Origin: Lepidostoma basale | Lineage: Eukaryota; Arthropoda; Insecta; Trichoptera; Lepidostomatidae | Reading direction: 5' to 3' | NCBI GenBank assembly: GCA_022606425.2 | Contig: JAHDVF020000902.1 | Span: 124,001-188,000 of the forward strand | Length of the DNA stretch: 64,000 nt | Shown: positions 11,176-22,424 of the stretch, in pieces | How positions within the stretch are numbered: position 1 is the first letter of the stretch | Layout: every line of letters starts with the position of its first letter | Position numbers and translations under genes: made by a program | Notes under the pieces: model-generated | Database searches by the model: none | Seen by the model: only the letters and a program-made list of their open reading frames with translations | Told to the model about the DNA's origin: nothing

Positions 11176-11515
11176 AGAGCAGACTCTGTCAGAGCCAAAC
11201 ATCTCTTAAGAGTAACAGAAATGAGAACATTGTGACCTATTGTGGGGAGAACTCCTAAGGGTTATCTATCTCTAAAGATAGGATACCCAATGAATAAATT
11301 CGCAAATCCTGCAAAATTGAAGACATAGTGAGATGGAGTAGGCAGAGAATACAATTCTGGAGGGACCACATCGAGAGAATGGATCCAGCGAGAATTCCTA
11401 AGACCACCAGGACGACCACCAAAGAGATGGAGAGAAAGCTGGTCTTCTTTATCACAGGAAGAAAGTAGATTTCCTGCATAAACAGATCGCAAGATTTACA
11501 ATCAGAAGAAGAAGA
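11176..11515 (+). mobile_element. LINE-D 3' fragment
   Basis: Encodes, with frameshifts, VEDIVRW-like, FWRDHIERMDPARIP and RPPKRWRESW text and ends in a GAAGAAGAAG tail. Related copies: 16750-17090, 40010-40325, 49780-50025. Confidence 0.65.
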
Positions 11516-11734
11516 AGTATGCAAAATTTTCACACGCAATTTATGTACACAATACTTTCCCCGCGCTTCAGTCGCAACAGGGATGAACTTGCGCGTCACT
11601 GGTCTCTCGGTATTCATCACCATATGGCTAATGTTAAAAACACGATCTTTCGCGTGCTATTTACTAAGAATTGACAATATTTTGCAATCAGTGTAATGAG
11701 TTATTGCATTCAAACACTTAAACATACTACTAAC

Positions 11735-11985
11735 CAACACCCCGTATCCAACATGCATTTATCGTGTCATGCATGCACGTTCATTTTTTCAGACTGCTCA
11801 CGAGTCGATATAATTATTTTTATTGATTTGCTTATGCGGCGTTTTCCTCGATATACCTCAATTTCGTGCTTCTCCTTTTCTTCATTTATTATTTCCACGA
11901 GCACAAAACATCCAAAATATACGTGCAATATTTTGTTCATAACCTTTTCGTTCGCGCTGCATTATTTTTTCCTGCACTTAACATT
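11735..11985 (-). mobile_element. LINE-A fragment, highly degraded
   Basis: Recognisable only by scattered matches: CATTTATCGTGTCATGCATG, GGCGTTTTCCTCGATATACC and ATTTTGTTCATAACCTTTTC, in the LINE-A order on the reverse strand. The 150-codon + strand ORF here is not a gene. Confidence 0.5.
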
Positions 11986-12736
11986 ATTATATAAACATTT
12001 ATTAAACATTCGTCTAAGATATCTCATCTTTATCACATATATTCTAATTTCATATTGTTTTTATTCTCTTTTTAACAAAAAATTTCATATCACAGATTAT
12101 CCCCTTAAAACGTTCACCATTTCTGTGATTTCTGCAATTGGTTGTTAAGATAATTGTAAGCCCCCAGATTTATTTTATCATACTTCATTAGTTTAAATAA
12201 AGAAATTATTATTATTTTTTATCATGTCAGTACCTATATTGTCTTTAATAGTGTTCATCTGCATACATAGATGTCGCTAACTCAGATCGCACGAAAACAA
12301 AAGCGTCGAAGAAAAACTACGCGAGTCCAATTACTTACAATCGACAAGGTATTTTGCTCAGGTATCAGAGACGTATTTATCAATAAAAACTGTTTATACT
12401 TTCCGCCTGTAGATGTCGCGCTCGGAACCATTTTGGTTCACATAGTTTATATTAATTTACTGCATTTTTAACTGGCGGATAAATAAATGTTTACATAATA
12501 ATTTAATGACTAAACTGTAACACTCCGGATGTTAAAACCTTCATTCCATGTATGTTCTTTTTACGACTGTTCTGCCTTAAACAGTTTACAGTTAACAAGA
12601 TAACACTTGAATTACAAAATGTATTGAACAATGTTTCTTTTTTTTTAGTTTATTTTGCTAAAACAGTTTCATCTGAACGAAGATCGATTATGGGCGCTTT
12701 TGGCGGCTGGGATTGTTTGGGTCGTAATTTGAGAGG
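11986..12736. other. AT-rich non-coding stretch
   Basis: No gene or recognised repeat; contains T-rich tracts. Confidence 0.4.
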
Positions 12737-13262
12737 TCTTTTATTGTGGGCAAATTTAGAATGACAGTGCACAATGGTGTTCTTCTACCGACCCTTATGT
12801 ATGGAAGCGAAGCATGGAACTGGCAAAAGAAGGATGAAAGCAGAATAAATGCAGTAGAAATGAGATCTCTTAGACGAATGTGTGGATACTCTGTGTATGA
12901 TAGAGTGTCGAATGAGAATATAAGAAGTGAATGCGGTGCGAATGATGGCGTCATGAACAAAATAATGAAAGGATCATTAAGATGGTTTGGATATATGGAA
13001 AGAATGAATGAAGAAAGAATGGTAAAAAAAGTATATGTTAACGATGTATATGGAACCAGAAATAGAGGAAGACCGAGGAAAACGTGGCACGATCAAATAA
13101 ATCAAATACTGAATGTCGACCATGCAAGAAGTCAGAAAAATCGACACGCGTGCATGACACGATGTATGGATGTTGAGGAAGCGAGAGAAATATGTCAGGA
13201 AAGAAAAGTGTGGCAGTCCATTCTTTCTGCCTACCCGTGAGACGGCGTGATGGTTAGTGTGT
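12737..13262 (+). mobile_element. LINE-A 3' fragment with a 164-codon open frame
   Basis: The open frame 12746-13240 encodes NGVLLPTLMYGSEAWNWQKK, VEMRSLRRMCGYSVYDRVSN, GSLRWFGYMERMNEERMVKK, RNRGRPRKTWHDQINQILNV and EEAREICQERKVW, the C-terminal portion of the LINE-A protein. Ends GGCGTGATGGTTAG. One of the least decayed C-termini here. Confidence 0.85.
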
Positions 13263-13404
13263 GAAGGGAGTCATGTATAAAAACGTACGGCGAGTTTCAG
13301 AATGAATTCATCGATTTGGATTCCCGATTATAGGGAAAATAACGATTTTTACATTAATTATAACATCTTTTTTTACAAGGATTAATTTTATCTCAATAGA
13401 AACG

Positions 13405-13600
13405 AAGATGCAAACTGGAAACATATTTTTTTACCCTTTTGAGAACATTTTTCTAAGGTGGTTCGAAAGTATTAAATAAATTTTTATAATTTTATTTTGG
13501 TTAGTTTTTTAGTTCTTCCGATGATGAAGATTTAATACAATCAAAACGTGTCCAGAAAATATACTGAATAATGGTAAACACTGTTTTAATTCATTTTTTA
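13405..13600. repeat. PH1 palindromic repeat, degraded
   Basis: Left arm 13405-13470 and right arm 13515-13600 are diverged reverse complements. The right arm has CCGATGATGAAGATTTAATA, then CAAAACGTGTC in place of GAAACATGTC, and ends AACACTGTTTTAATTCA. Confidence 0.55.
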
Positions 13601-13714
13601 TAGAAGTCCTTGTAAACGCATTGTGCTTAAAAATAAAAATCAGAAAAAAATATAAATCCATATCCCGTTTTTGTTTGTCCTTCTGATGATGAACGTCTAT
13701 GATAAATGATCTCA

Positions 13715-13815
13715 TAAGTGAGTACCCACCAAATCATCTTTCTAATAATTTTCCCATTAGATGTAAGAGAGACAACCAAGATGATCCAAGTATTATGATT
13801 CATATTAATAAATCA
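13715..13815. repeat. Dispersed repeat, copy 1
   Basis: ACCAAATCATCTTTCTAATA and TCCCATTAGATGTAAGAGAG resemble 14728-14845 (ATCAAATCACCTTCCAACAA, TCCCATCAGACGTAAGAGG). Family unknown. Confidence 0.4.
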
Positions 13816-13984
13816 TATTGATCTAGAATTCCACTCTTTAAATGAAATAACAAAAAAAAAATTCAAAATAATTTATGGGTTTTAAAGCTCTTAACAAGAA
13901 TATTGATTTTGATAATAACATGTCTCTTCTATTGTATTCACGATTCATCGATAAAGTTTACAGAAGTGAAATAAATTTCTTTGT

Positions 13985-14570
13985 GTCCGCGTGTAGGCGT
14001 TAACGCAAAGCAAACTATTCTAACTTGTACTTAATTTAATTTCTTGGATTTAGTTTATCGGGCATGACGTCTATGCGAGGCACGCCGAATCACCGGGACG
14101 GAGGCCAACCAAGTATCGGGCATAATACATTTTCAATCCGGGTGGTATGACGCAGAGGCATCAATAGAGGCTTCCTTGATTGAACTTAATTGAATTCACT
14201 ATAATACACCCCCGACTCACTAAAGTACCTCGTCAGGCGCCGATTTGCTTCAGCGGCATAGTACGCCTGTTCTTAACTCACCGGCCGCATTTGATAAGCG
14301 ACGAGTTTAAATCTCATTTTCAAATATTGAGGACGAGTTTATATAGGGTTTACTGTGAAACACGAGGCGAATGAGTGAAATGAGGTCCTTGTATCTCGGT
14401 AGGCGCCGATTTGCTTCTGCGGCACAATAGGGCCGTGCCCAACTCAGTGGTCACACTCGGTGAAAGACAAATTTTAGTTTTATTTTCAATTATGAAGGAT
14501 GAGTTTATCACGGGTTGACTTGAAACACGAGGCGTTTGAGTGAGATGGGGTCTGATATTCTATAATCCCT
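13985..14570. repeat. Two-unit tandem duplication, period 166 bp, in a GC-richer patch
   Basis: GGCGCCGATTTGCTTC recurs at 14236 and 14402. The following bases align through TTTTATTTTCAA, GATGAGTTTATA and GAAACACGAGGCG to about 14560. Upstream, 13985-14230 is GC-richer unique sequence. No coding frame spans both units. Confidence 0.6.
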
Positions 14571-14727
14571 GCGTCATCTTTTAATCATCCTTCACGTGGT
14601 ATATTACTAATCTTGTCGCGTTCCAATTGAACACATTTTCCTTGCGTCATGTAAACGTTGTTGTTAATTTTCATAGCTATTTTATGACATTTTAACATCT
14701 GGTAATTAATCTGTAATGCCCTATAAA

Positions 14728-14845
14728 CCAAAAGCCCATCAAATCACCTTCCAACAATGTTCCCATCAGACGTAAGAGGAATAGCCATAATAGCTGACCT
14801 CTGTTAGCCAGAAGATCCAAGTCCAAGATATTATGTAGTTTTTTT
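14728..14845. repeat. Dispersed repeat, copy 2
   Basis: See 13715-13815. This copy is about 1 kb downstream in the same orientation, so the pair may also be the edges of one larger element. Confidence 0.4.
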
Positions 14846-15348
14846 TATCGATCACAATGATCTAAAAAAAAAATTCGGATATATTTTAAAGTAAAGTGAG
14901 AGAAATACCATCACTCCGTGATTATAGCAGACACGAAGAGAGAAATTCCCGATTCGCACATTAGATGGGAATGATATCAGGTTAGAAGTATCTGGCAGGC
15001 CATTATTTTTGCCTACCCGCAGTGGGATATAGCATGATAGTTAATTATGTTGGGGGGAAATACGAAAAATAATCAAATTAGAATACTAAACTTTTTTATT
15101 GTGAAATACCCGTTTTAATAAACTTTTTTCATTTTTTTTATTTATAAACACATTGTATTCCCATGAGTAGAAAACTCATTATGGGACAGAAGGTCTTAAA
15201 GAACTTTAAAAAATATTTTAAAAACACGAATTAATCAAGCAACATTCTACAAATCGTCCATAAAATAATGTACCTCTACAGAAACACTAATAAACCATCT
15301 TCAATTATGACTGTTTTGTTTTCAAGGGTGTGTAGTGATTTTAACCTT
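14846..15348. other. AT-rich non-coding stretch
   Basis: No gene. A possible very degraded LINE-A tail at 14990-15050 (TTTGCCTACCCGCAGTGGGA) was judged too weak to call. Confidence 0.3.
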
Positions 15349-15352
15349 TTAA

Positions 15353-15956
15353 GGGGTATGGGGCAGTCAGAGGTATGAAAAAACATTTTTTTTTTTTAAT
15401 TGACAGTAATTTAATTTATTTTATAAAACCAACAATATGAAATTATTATATTATGTTTTAACTTGATTTGAACCATATTTGAAAAAAAAAATTAATTGGG
15501 CATATATGAAGTTATCATGCAAATAAAAAAATAAATTATTTTAATAGTTAATCCAGTGCTCGACAAAATGATTTTTTATTCTTTTTAAAAATTTCTATTT
15601 TTTATAACAATTAACACTTGCATCCGGCATTTTGTTTATTTAAAAAAAAAACTTTGCTCAGGCACTAGATTAACTATTAAAAGAATATATATTTTTTATT
15701 TGAATGTTTTTAGATGAACCTGTAAGAAGTTATAATGGTCACCGCAAAGCACCACTTATGGAACAGGATCTAACAAATATGGCTATAACTTCATATATCA
15801 TTTTTATATATAATATTTTTTTCAAATTTGGATCAAATCAAGTTAAAACATAATATAATAATTTAATATTGTTGATTTTATAAAATAAGTTGAATTACTG
15901 ACGAAAATTAAATATTGAAAGTACTTGTTTTTTCATACCTCTGACTGCCCCTAACC
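15353..15956. mobile_element. 604-bp element with very long inverted repeats, flanked by TTAA
   Basis: GGGGCAGTCAGAGGTATGAA (from 15360) and TTCATACCTCTGACTGCCCC (to 15951) are perfect inverted repeats. The similarity continues inward for roughly 200 bases (TTTTAATAGTTAATCCAGTG against CACTAGATTAACTATTAAAA). TTAA lies at 15349-15352 and 15957-15960. TTAA targets are typical of piggyBac-type insertions, but the tips (GGGGTA and TAACC) do not match known piggyBac ends, so the superfamily is uncertain. No ORF; a fold-back MITE. Confidence 0.75.
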
Positions 15957-15960
15957 TTAA

Positions 15961-16749
15961 ATATTTCTAAACAGCTTCAAATATATCATACCATAAATTT
16001 ATTTCGTTTGTATCAACCATTCCGTAACTAAAACTCTATGTCGGTCACCAATGACCGACACTAATTTTTACTAAGCATATTGTACGGTGACTTACATATC
16101 AAAAAATATATAATCTCTTAGAAAGATATATGAAAAGTGAGAAAAGTTCCCCGCACAATATAATTTTTTTATTGATTAATTTGAAACATTAAGGAATGAA
16201 TAAAAATGAACCAATAAGATTTCCGTGTTGCTTACAATTGAATCTTTTCGTATTGTTAGAATGATAGCATATTATTAAAGTCACGTCACTTTAAACAACA
16301 CGTTTTTAGTTGATGTCACTATGTCATTCGTTTTGAAATTGAAACTTTCGTAAGGTTTTTTTGCTACAACCGAATGGGTGAATATCGTATACAAGTCCAC
16401 TCATATTAACATAGTAATAAAATTAAAATAAATAAAACCGACGTTTATTAGAACCCTGTTTATGTGCAAACACCAATATACAAATATGTTTTTTATTATT
16501 TTCATTACATCAATGGGGCTGTATCATACACCTGATAATATTTGAATTTTAATAATATTATATTAGAGTTGCAAATAAATAATGTTAACAAGCATTTTTT
16601 CAAGAAAATCAAAGTAAAGGTACGAGTATATCATGAACGAAAATAATAAATTATAATTTATAAAATCAATTCAACAACAATTCAGTTATGAATCTGCGAC
16701 ACAAAGTAACGGTAAATATAGAAGAATAATAAAATTTTATTTAAAAAAT
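15961..16749. other. AT-rich non-coding stretch
   Basis: No gene or recognised repeat. Confidence 0.4.
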
Positions 16750-17090
16750 AGAACAAAGAAGCTTCTTAGAGTAGCAGAAATGCGAACCCTACGCTCCATC
16801 GCAGGCAAAACCCTCGAGAGATCAGATCAGAAATGAAACGATAAGGTCTGTCTGTGGTGTTGAGGACATAGTAAGATGGGGAAGAAGCAGAAGGTGCTTT
16901 TGGAAAGACCACGTAGACCGCATGGAGAATACAAGAATTGCAAAAATTGTTAAAGATAAAAACCTAAGCAGCAAGAGTTTACCAGGAAGGCCGCCAAAAA
17001 GATGGAGAGATGGCTGGACATCATCATCCCAGGACAGCCCACCGTCACAAACAGGTCATACGACCTAAACTAAGGGGAAGAAGAAGAAGA
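16750..17090 (+). mobile_element. LINE-D 3' fragment, frameshifted
   Basis: Encodes KLLRVAEMRTLRSIAGKTLE, then continues in other frames through the GRP-PKRWRD-like end and a GAAGAAGAAGAAG tail. Compare 40010-40325. Confidence 0.65.
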
Positions 17091-17284
17091 AATTTAAAAA
17101 ATGTATTAATGGAATTAGAACGGAAATTAGTTTTTTTTAAAGTGCAACTCATTCGAAGTGAATAATTATGGTAATTTTTTTTCTAAATCATGAAGGTGAC
17201 TGTTCAAAAATATGATTAGTGGTTTGTGGTAGTACCAAATAAAGATAATAATATTTTTATTTTCTTTATTTATCCGTCATTTTC

Positions 17285-17584
17285 GATAGGTAGGTACTGA
17301 CGATAGACAACATGCGCTTTAAAGCGACTCCAGTAATATAATGCAAATTTATATCTATTGACTATTCGCCGATCAATGTTGCGTACGCCTGTGTACCCGA
17401 GTATTAAATCATTAAGTAACCCACGACCCCGTCACCTTTCGGAGGTCGTGAAATCTCGCGGGTGTCGCCATTAAACTCTACACGTCTTTGTAAAACATTT
17501 TGCATTTTGTTAAACTGTAATTTTACTTCTCCTCGTTATTCTGTTTTATCGGCCACATAATTCAAATGGTGCTTCATTTTAGAC
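17285..17584. other. TE-poor patch
   Basis: Moderate-GC unique sequence (CCACGACCCCGTCACCTTTC, GTGAAATCTCGCGGGTGTCG) with no transposon signature and no frame. Possible conserved intronic sequence. Confidence 0.3.
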
Positions 17585-18429
17585 CACAGGTTCCCAAAGT
17601 TAGCGATACCGCACCGTTATCTCGAATGTTTAGCAACCCGGGGGCGAAGCTGTGAAAACAAAATATTTTAAATCTTTTTGTTCGTGATTCATATGTTTAA
17701 TATATGTATATGCAACACGAAAAGTTCTGCTAGTGTCTAGAAACTTTAATCGCAAAACAAAAAATTATGACAATTTAACACGAAAGTGATTATTTTTTAT
17801 TTTGTCACATTCCTCGTAACTGAGGCTCATGTCCAACCAATACACCTTCCACCATGGCTAAACTCGCACCCTTGTGGTTGGTCAGCCTCCAGTCTGCAGC
17901 TGTTGAGAGACTTGGTTACCATCGCTGTGATCGCATTCTTTCTACTTTACCCATCATTACATAGTTACTCTTCTTTTTCTTTTCTTGTCTTTTTCCTTTT
18001 CTTTTTTTTCATTTTAAAATTATATTTCATCTTTAACTATTCATTATTACTAGTACTACTAGTTTTCTCCTATTCAACTCTTTAAAATTTTACTTTATTC
18101 TTTTTATATATTTAACCTTATGAAAGTTGTTATATAATATTTGTGCTAGCATGTAATTGGCCTTCTTTTGTTGTCTCTGTGTATTTATATACTGTATTCG
18201 CTGTTTGTTACCCTCAATAAAAAAATAAAAATAACAAATTTACGAGCTTTTCGAGGTTGTCATGATCTCTCCGGGCTATATGTCTCAAATTATTTTAGCA
18301 ATCTCTGAGAGCACAGTAAAGAGAGTTTTGCCGTGATGTCAATGATTTTAAGTTAGATTTTCACAGGGGCGACAACAGATTTTGTTTTACTTAAAGGGGC
18401 GACAGGCGAAACAAGTTTGGAAACCTGTG
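17585..18429. mobile_element. Old hAT-like element carrying a nested LINE-K end
   Basis: CACAGGTTCCCAAAG at the left and GTTTGGAAACCTGTG at the right are inverted ends of hAT type. The flanks TTTTAGAC and GCTTAGAT may be an eroded 8-bp duplication. Inside, GCACCGTTATCTCGAA (left) and AAAGGGGCGACAGGCGAAAC (right) look like subterminal sequence. 17775-18235 is a separate LINE 3' end. Confidence 0.6.
17775..18235 (+). mobile_element. LINE-K 3'-end insertion
   Basis: Ends TATTCGCTGTTTGTTACCCT followed by CAATAAA and an A-rich tail. It matches 56455-56750 in the order ATGTAATTGG, TTTGTGTA, TTCGCTGTTTGTT. It is nested inside the hAT-like element. The 99-codon T-rich ORF at its start is hydrophobic by composition only. 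Confidence 0.55.
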
Positions 18430-18904
18430 GCTTAGATTATTCCGTGAGATAGGAGCATTTAGTGTTAATTATTGCACTATCCCACGCTTCCACCGCGCGA
18501 TACATCTACGTTTTATATGGAGTAAATAATAATTAAAATTCTAAATGTATCAGTATACCTAATTGTTAGTTGCATGTAAATTCAACATAACTAGAATAAA
18601 TTTAAAATAATAAACGAAATCTATTGTTCTCTCACAAAAAACATTTTCAATAAAGTAATTTACAAAATAAGCATTAAAAATAAAAGTTTTCACTTTTTTT
18701 TAATTGGCCTTAATTTTTGATATGCGAGTATGTCATAGAATTATGATGTATATTTAAAAATATATATATATCTTATTTGGCTTCGGATAAGGACCTACAA
18801 TCCTGTCTCGAACAATCTTTCTATAAGTTTTCGCAATAAGCTAGCGTCGATTAAATACTGCATTTCGTTATTTATAAGATTGATTGATATGAATGTAAAC
18901 GTCT
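18430..18904. other. AT-rich non-coding stretch
   Basis: No gene or recognised repeat. Confidence 0.4.
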
Positions 18905-19020
18905 ATTTTGAGTAATGACATACCCATAAAATATAATGAAATTTCTAGAAAGCACACGTTTTCATTTATATTAATTATTTACTATGGCGTTTTACATCAT
19001 TATTTAAGAAATAATAAGTA
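18905..19020 (+). repeat. PH5 repeat, 3' part
   Basis: AATGACATACCCATAAAATA, then TTTCTAGAAAGCACACGTTT, ATTAATTATTTACTATGG and GTTTTACATCATT, the 3' body of the PH5 family (see 52810-52955). The hammerhead-like head is missing. Confidence 0.6.
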
Positions 19021-19044
19021 TCAGAAACGTATCGTTGAGAGAAA

Positions 19045-19340
19045 AAACAAAGGTCATTGACATCATTCACCGGGTGGCGACTCTAAAATGGCAATGGGCA
19101 GGTCACGTAGCCAGAAGCTCAGATGAAAAGTGGACAAGAAGACTGCTGACTTGGAGACCGTGGACGGCAAAGATAAGTGCAAGGCGACCGCAACTACGGT
19201 GGAAGGTGATCTGAACAGACACGTCGGAATAACCTGGATGCAGTCTGCACTGGACAGAGTGACATGGAAGCGAATGGAGGGGGCCTTTGTCCAGGAGTGG
19301 ACGGGAATAGGCTGAGGAAGAAGAAGGAGAAGAATTATAT
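19045..19340 (+). mobile_element. LINE-F 3' fragment
   Basis: Encodes IHRVATLKWQWAGHVARSSD, KWTRRLLTWRPWTAK and, after a frameshift, DRVTWKRMEGAFVQEWTG, then a GAGGAAGAAGAAGGAG tail. Confidence 0.7.
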
Positions 19341-19344
19341 AGTT

Positions 19345-19560
19345 TTTCTTTTTCTTTAACCTTGATCTCCCCACCTACAATATAGGCCTCTTCTAAACGT
19401 TTCCACTCCTTCCTGACGCTCGCTTTTCTCATCTAATGTTTACGAGCTTTGAGACTACATCGTCGGCCCATTTCTTCCGACACCTCTTTTGTTTGCCTTT
19501 GGTCTTCATTTGATAAATCTGGTTGTCCATCTCGGATATCAACAGATGCTTTTAAATATA
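19345..19560 (-). mobile_element. LINE 3'-end fragment
   Basis: Starts at the A/T-rich boundary, then CCCACCTACAATATAGGCCT and CGTTTCCACTCCTTCC, the reverse complement of the ending shared by LINE-F-like elements. It meets the 19045-19340 copy tail to tail. Confidence 0.5.
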
Positions 19561-19948
19561 TATTTGTTACTTTCCAAATCAGACAGACTATTCAATGATT
19601 TATCTAACATAAATTCTTAAGGCTTAATTTAAATCAACTTGCATAATCGCAAAACATTGATATCCTTAAGATAAACACCAGCAAGGATCAAATATTGTAA
19701 TTAAAACCAATAAAAGAAAGAAAAGAAAACATTGTCAAACATTTTTTGCGTATTTTTATTAATTCTAATCAAATGTATAGTATGACACGTTAACCATAAA
19801 TATTCACACATAGATAAAGTTTCTTTTATAATGTCTGCAAAGATTTATGATAACGATGGCTTTAATGTGAATTAAGTGCTTACTTAGATATTGTATTAAT
19901 TTAATTGTGGGATTACGGTTTTCTTCGTTTATCTTTATTTAAGTAAAT
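19561..19948. other. AT-rich non-coding stretch
   Basis: No gene or recognised repeat. Confidence 0.4.
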
Positions 19949-20482
19949 AAAAACTTATCCAAAAAAGCTAGAATGCCAGTGCACAATGGTGTTATTCTAC
20001 CGACCCCTATGTATGGAAGCGAAGCATGGAACTGGCAAAAGAAGGAAGTAGAATAAATGCAGTAGAAATGAGATCTTTTAGACGAATGTGCAGATACTCT
20101 GTGTATGATAGAGTGTCGAATGAAAATATAAGAAGTGAATGCGGTGCGAATTATGGTGTTATGAACAAAATAATGAAAGGATCATTAAGATGGTTTGGAT
20201 ATGGAAAGAATGAATGAAGAAAGAATGGGAAAAAAATTATACGTTAACGATGTAAATGGAACCAGAAATAGAGGAAGACCGAAGAAAACGTGGCACGATC
20301 AAATAAATCAAATATTGAATGTCGGCCATGTGAGGAGTCAGAGAAATCGACACGCGTGCATTACACGATGTATGAATGTTGAGGAAGCGAGAGAAATATG
20401 TCAGGCAAGAAAAGTGTGGCAGTCCATTCATTCTGCCTACCCCTTCGGGGAGACGGCGTGATGGTTAGTTTGTAAGTTAGTT
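19949..20482 (+). mobile_element. LINE-A 3' fragment
   Basis: Same region as 12737-13262, with two frame breaks near 20045 and 20205. It ends CGTGATGGTTAGTTTG. It retains the RNRGRPKKTWHDQINQ segment. Confidence 0.85.
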
Positions 20483-20889
20483 AAGTAAATAAAACGCTTC
20501 TAACTGTTTTCATTTGGTATATAATATTATTGTTTTTTTCGTTCTTATCATTTAGGTGGTTTGGTTCTATCCATAATTTCACAATCTATTTTGCTTTCTT
20601 GTAATATTAATTGTCATGTTTCCTAGATGTTTCTAGGCACAAATTGGATCTATTTTAGTCAATTCATCATTTAAAGAGCTTGAATCATCATCAATATGGG
20701 ATGTGAGCAGAAATCTTATCTACATTATAATAGCACGAATGCAATTCTCGAATAATATACTTCGTTCATTGAAAGTTTTATTTTTTCCAAGAATTTACTA
20801 TATACAATGCGTTTGAAACCTTAACCTGATCTAACATAATTTTAACTTGATGATCCCTATTTATCTGTTATTAAATTATTTTCTTTTAT

Positions 20890-21160
20890 AATAACAAAGT
20901 TATTATGAATAACATTATGAAAGCATCACTGCATTGGTTTGGAAATTAGAAACGCATAAAAGAAAAAATAATATTTTAGAAAGTATGTGTTAACGATGTG
21001 GATGGACTTCGGAGTCAAGGAAGACCGAGGGAAACGTGGTACGACCAATTTATAAAGGTCGGCCTTATTTGAAGTCGGAACTATCTATGTTCGTGTATAA
21101 TTCGATTTATGAATGTGGAACATTCTGTGGCGGTCTATTTTCTATGGCTAGAAATGTCTT
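20890..21160 (+). mobile_element. LINE-A fragment, degraded
   Basis: Recognisable pieces: ATGAATAACATTATGAAAGC, GTATGTGTTAACGATGTG, GGAAGACCGAGGGAAACGTG and GGTCGGCCTTATTTGAAG. No tail. Confidence 0.6.
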
Positions 21161-21296
21161 TATGGTTTGTTGTTATAAATTAATTTCTTCATAATCATAA
21201 ATATTGATTTTACATTTAAAAAATCTTAATCGAGTATTTTTGTTATTATATGCATTCTATTTGGTATGTTATACATTACTTGGTTGACAATTTGAA

Positions 21297-21575
21297 CTTT
21301 TTTATTTGATCGTGCCACGTTTTCCTCGGTCATCCTCTATTTCTGGTTCAATTGACATCGTTAACATATAATTTTTTTTACCATTCTTTCTTCGATCAAA
21401 TAAATCAAATATTGAATGTCGGCCATGTGAGGAGTCAGAGAAATCGACGCGCGTGCATGACACAATGTATGAATGTTGAGGAAGCGAGAGAAATATGTCA
21501 GGAAAGAAAAGTGTGGCAGTCCATTCTTTCTGCCTACCCCTTCGGGGAGACGGCGTGATGGTTAGTTAGTTTTTT
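21297..21575. mobile_element. LINE-A insertion with inverted 5' part (twin-priming form)
   Basis: 21300-21391 is LINE-A in reverse orientation (TGATCGTGCCACGTTTTCCT to ATTCTTTCTTC). 21391-21575 is LINE-A forward from GATCAAATAAATC to GGCGTGATGGTTAGTTAG. The two parts are adjacent in the parent element and meet head to head at 21391. This is the structure made by twin priming during LINE insertion. Confidence 0.8.
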
Positions 21576-21999
21576 TACAATTTGATTTATTGCAACTCGC
21601 TGCTTAAAAAATGCACTGTCTCTATCAACGAGCTTTAGGAATTTCTCATTTGGCCTGAAGCGTTTAACCCCTGTTAGTCGGGGTCACAAACCTTATGGCC
21701 GAGGATAAAATGGGAACACTTGACTCTATTTCATGACATGCTTATTTCTTTCATTATCTCTATTTAGGTATACCATATATCTCTGCACAATACAATGCAC
21801 AGTGGGTTTGCTTTCGGAATTGTTGAAATCTAATGTTTTTGTCACAATCTGTTTAAACTGTCAAAATAATGATAAAAACAGGAATATAGTATAAAATTAA
21901 ATCATTAAGAATCGTGTGCGGTAATACGATTATGATAAAATACCAAACGGAGAAATGAATGGATAAAAAGCAGATGAAAGTATCCTAAAATATAAGCAA
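21576..21999. other. AT-rich non-coding stretch
   Basis: No gene or recognised repeat. Confidence 0.4.
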
Positions 22000-22275
22000 A
22001 ATTATAAAAGGGTTGTTATTGCGGTTTGAACGAATTGTTGAAAATTCGTATATAATCAGTGTGAATGGAAAAGAACTCGAAGAAGGCCGAAGAAAACATA
22101 GCATGTTCACTTTAATCTATTACTAAAAAGCGGTCTTGAATGAATTTTATAAAATCGACAAGCGTACATATAACGATGTATTAATATAGAGGCGTGTCAG
22201 AATAGAACAGTATGGCCGTTCATCCTCTCTACCTTACCCTTCGAAAAAGCGGCGTGATGGTTAGTTGTTTATTTT
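22000..22275 (+). mobile_element. LINE-A fragment, degraded
   Basis: GAAGGCCGAAGAAAACATAG, AATCGACAAGCGTACATATA, GGCGTGTCAGAATAGAACAG and AAAGCGGCGTGATGGTTAGT keep the LINE-A order. Confidence 0.65.
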
Positions 22276-22424
22276 GAAATCTGTTTTCATTTCGACCTGA
22301 AAGTGATTTTTAAAATTATATTTTTTCTCTCGATTTCGTGATATTTATAATGTTTACTCTGTGAATATAACATAAATTTTGAGTGTGAATGGATTATGAT
22401 AAATTATGAATTCGGTCGCTTACG

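Noticed and set aside
11696..12148. 150-codon ORF rich in hydrophobic residues as a membrane protein gene.
   Set aside because: It is the reverse complement of degraded LINE-A plus T-rich DNA; composition alone explains the hydrophobicity.
14990..15050. LINE-A tail remnant (TTTGCCTACCCGCAGTGGGA).
   Set aside because: Similarity is confined to about 40 bases with several mismatches.
17786..18085. 99-codon hydrophobic ORF.
   Set aside because: Falls in the T-rich 3' end of LINE-K.
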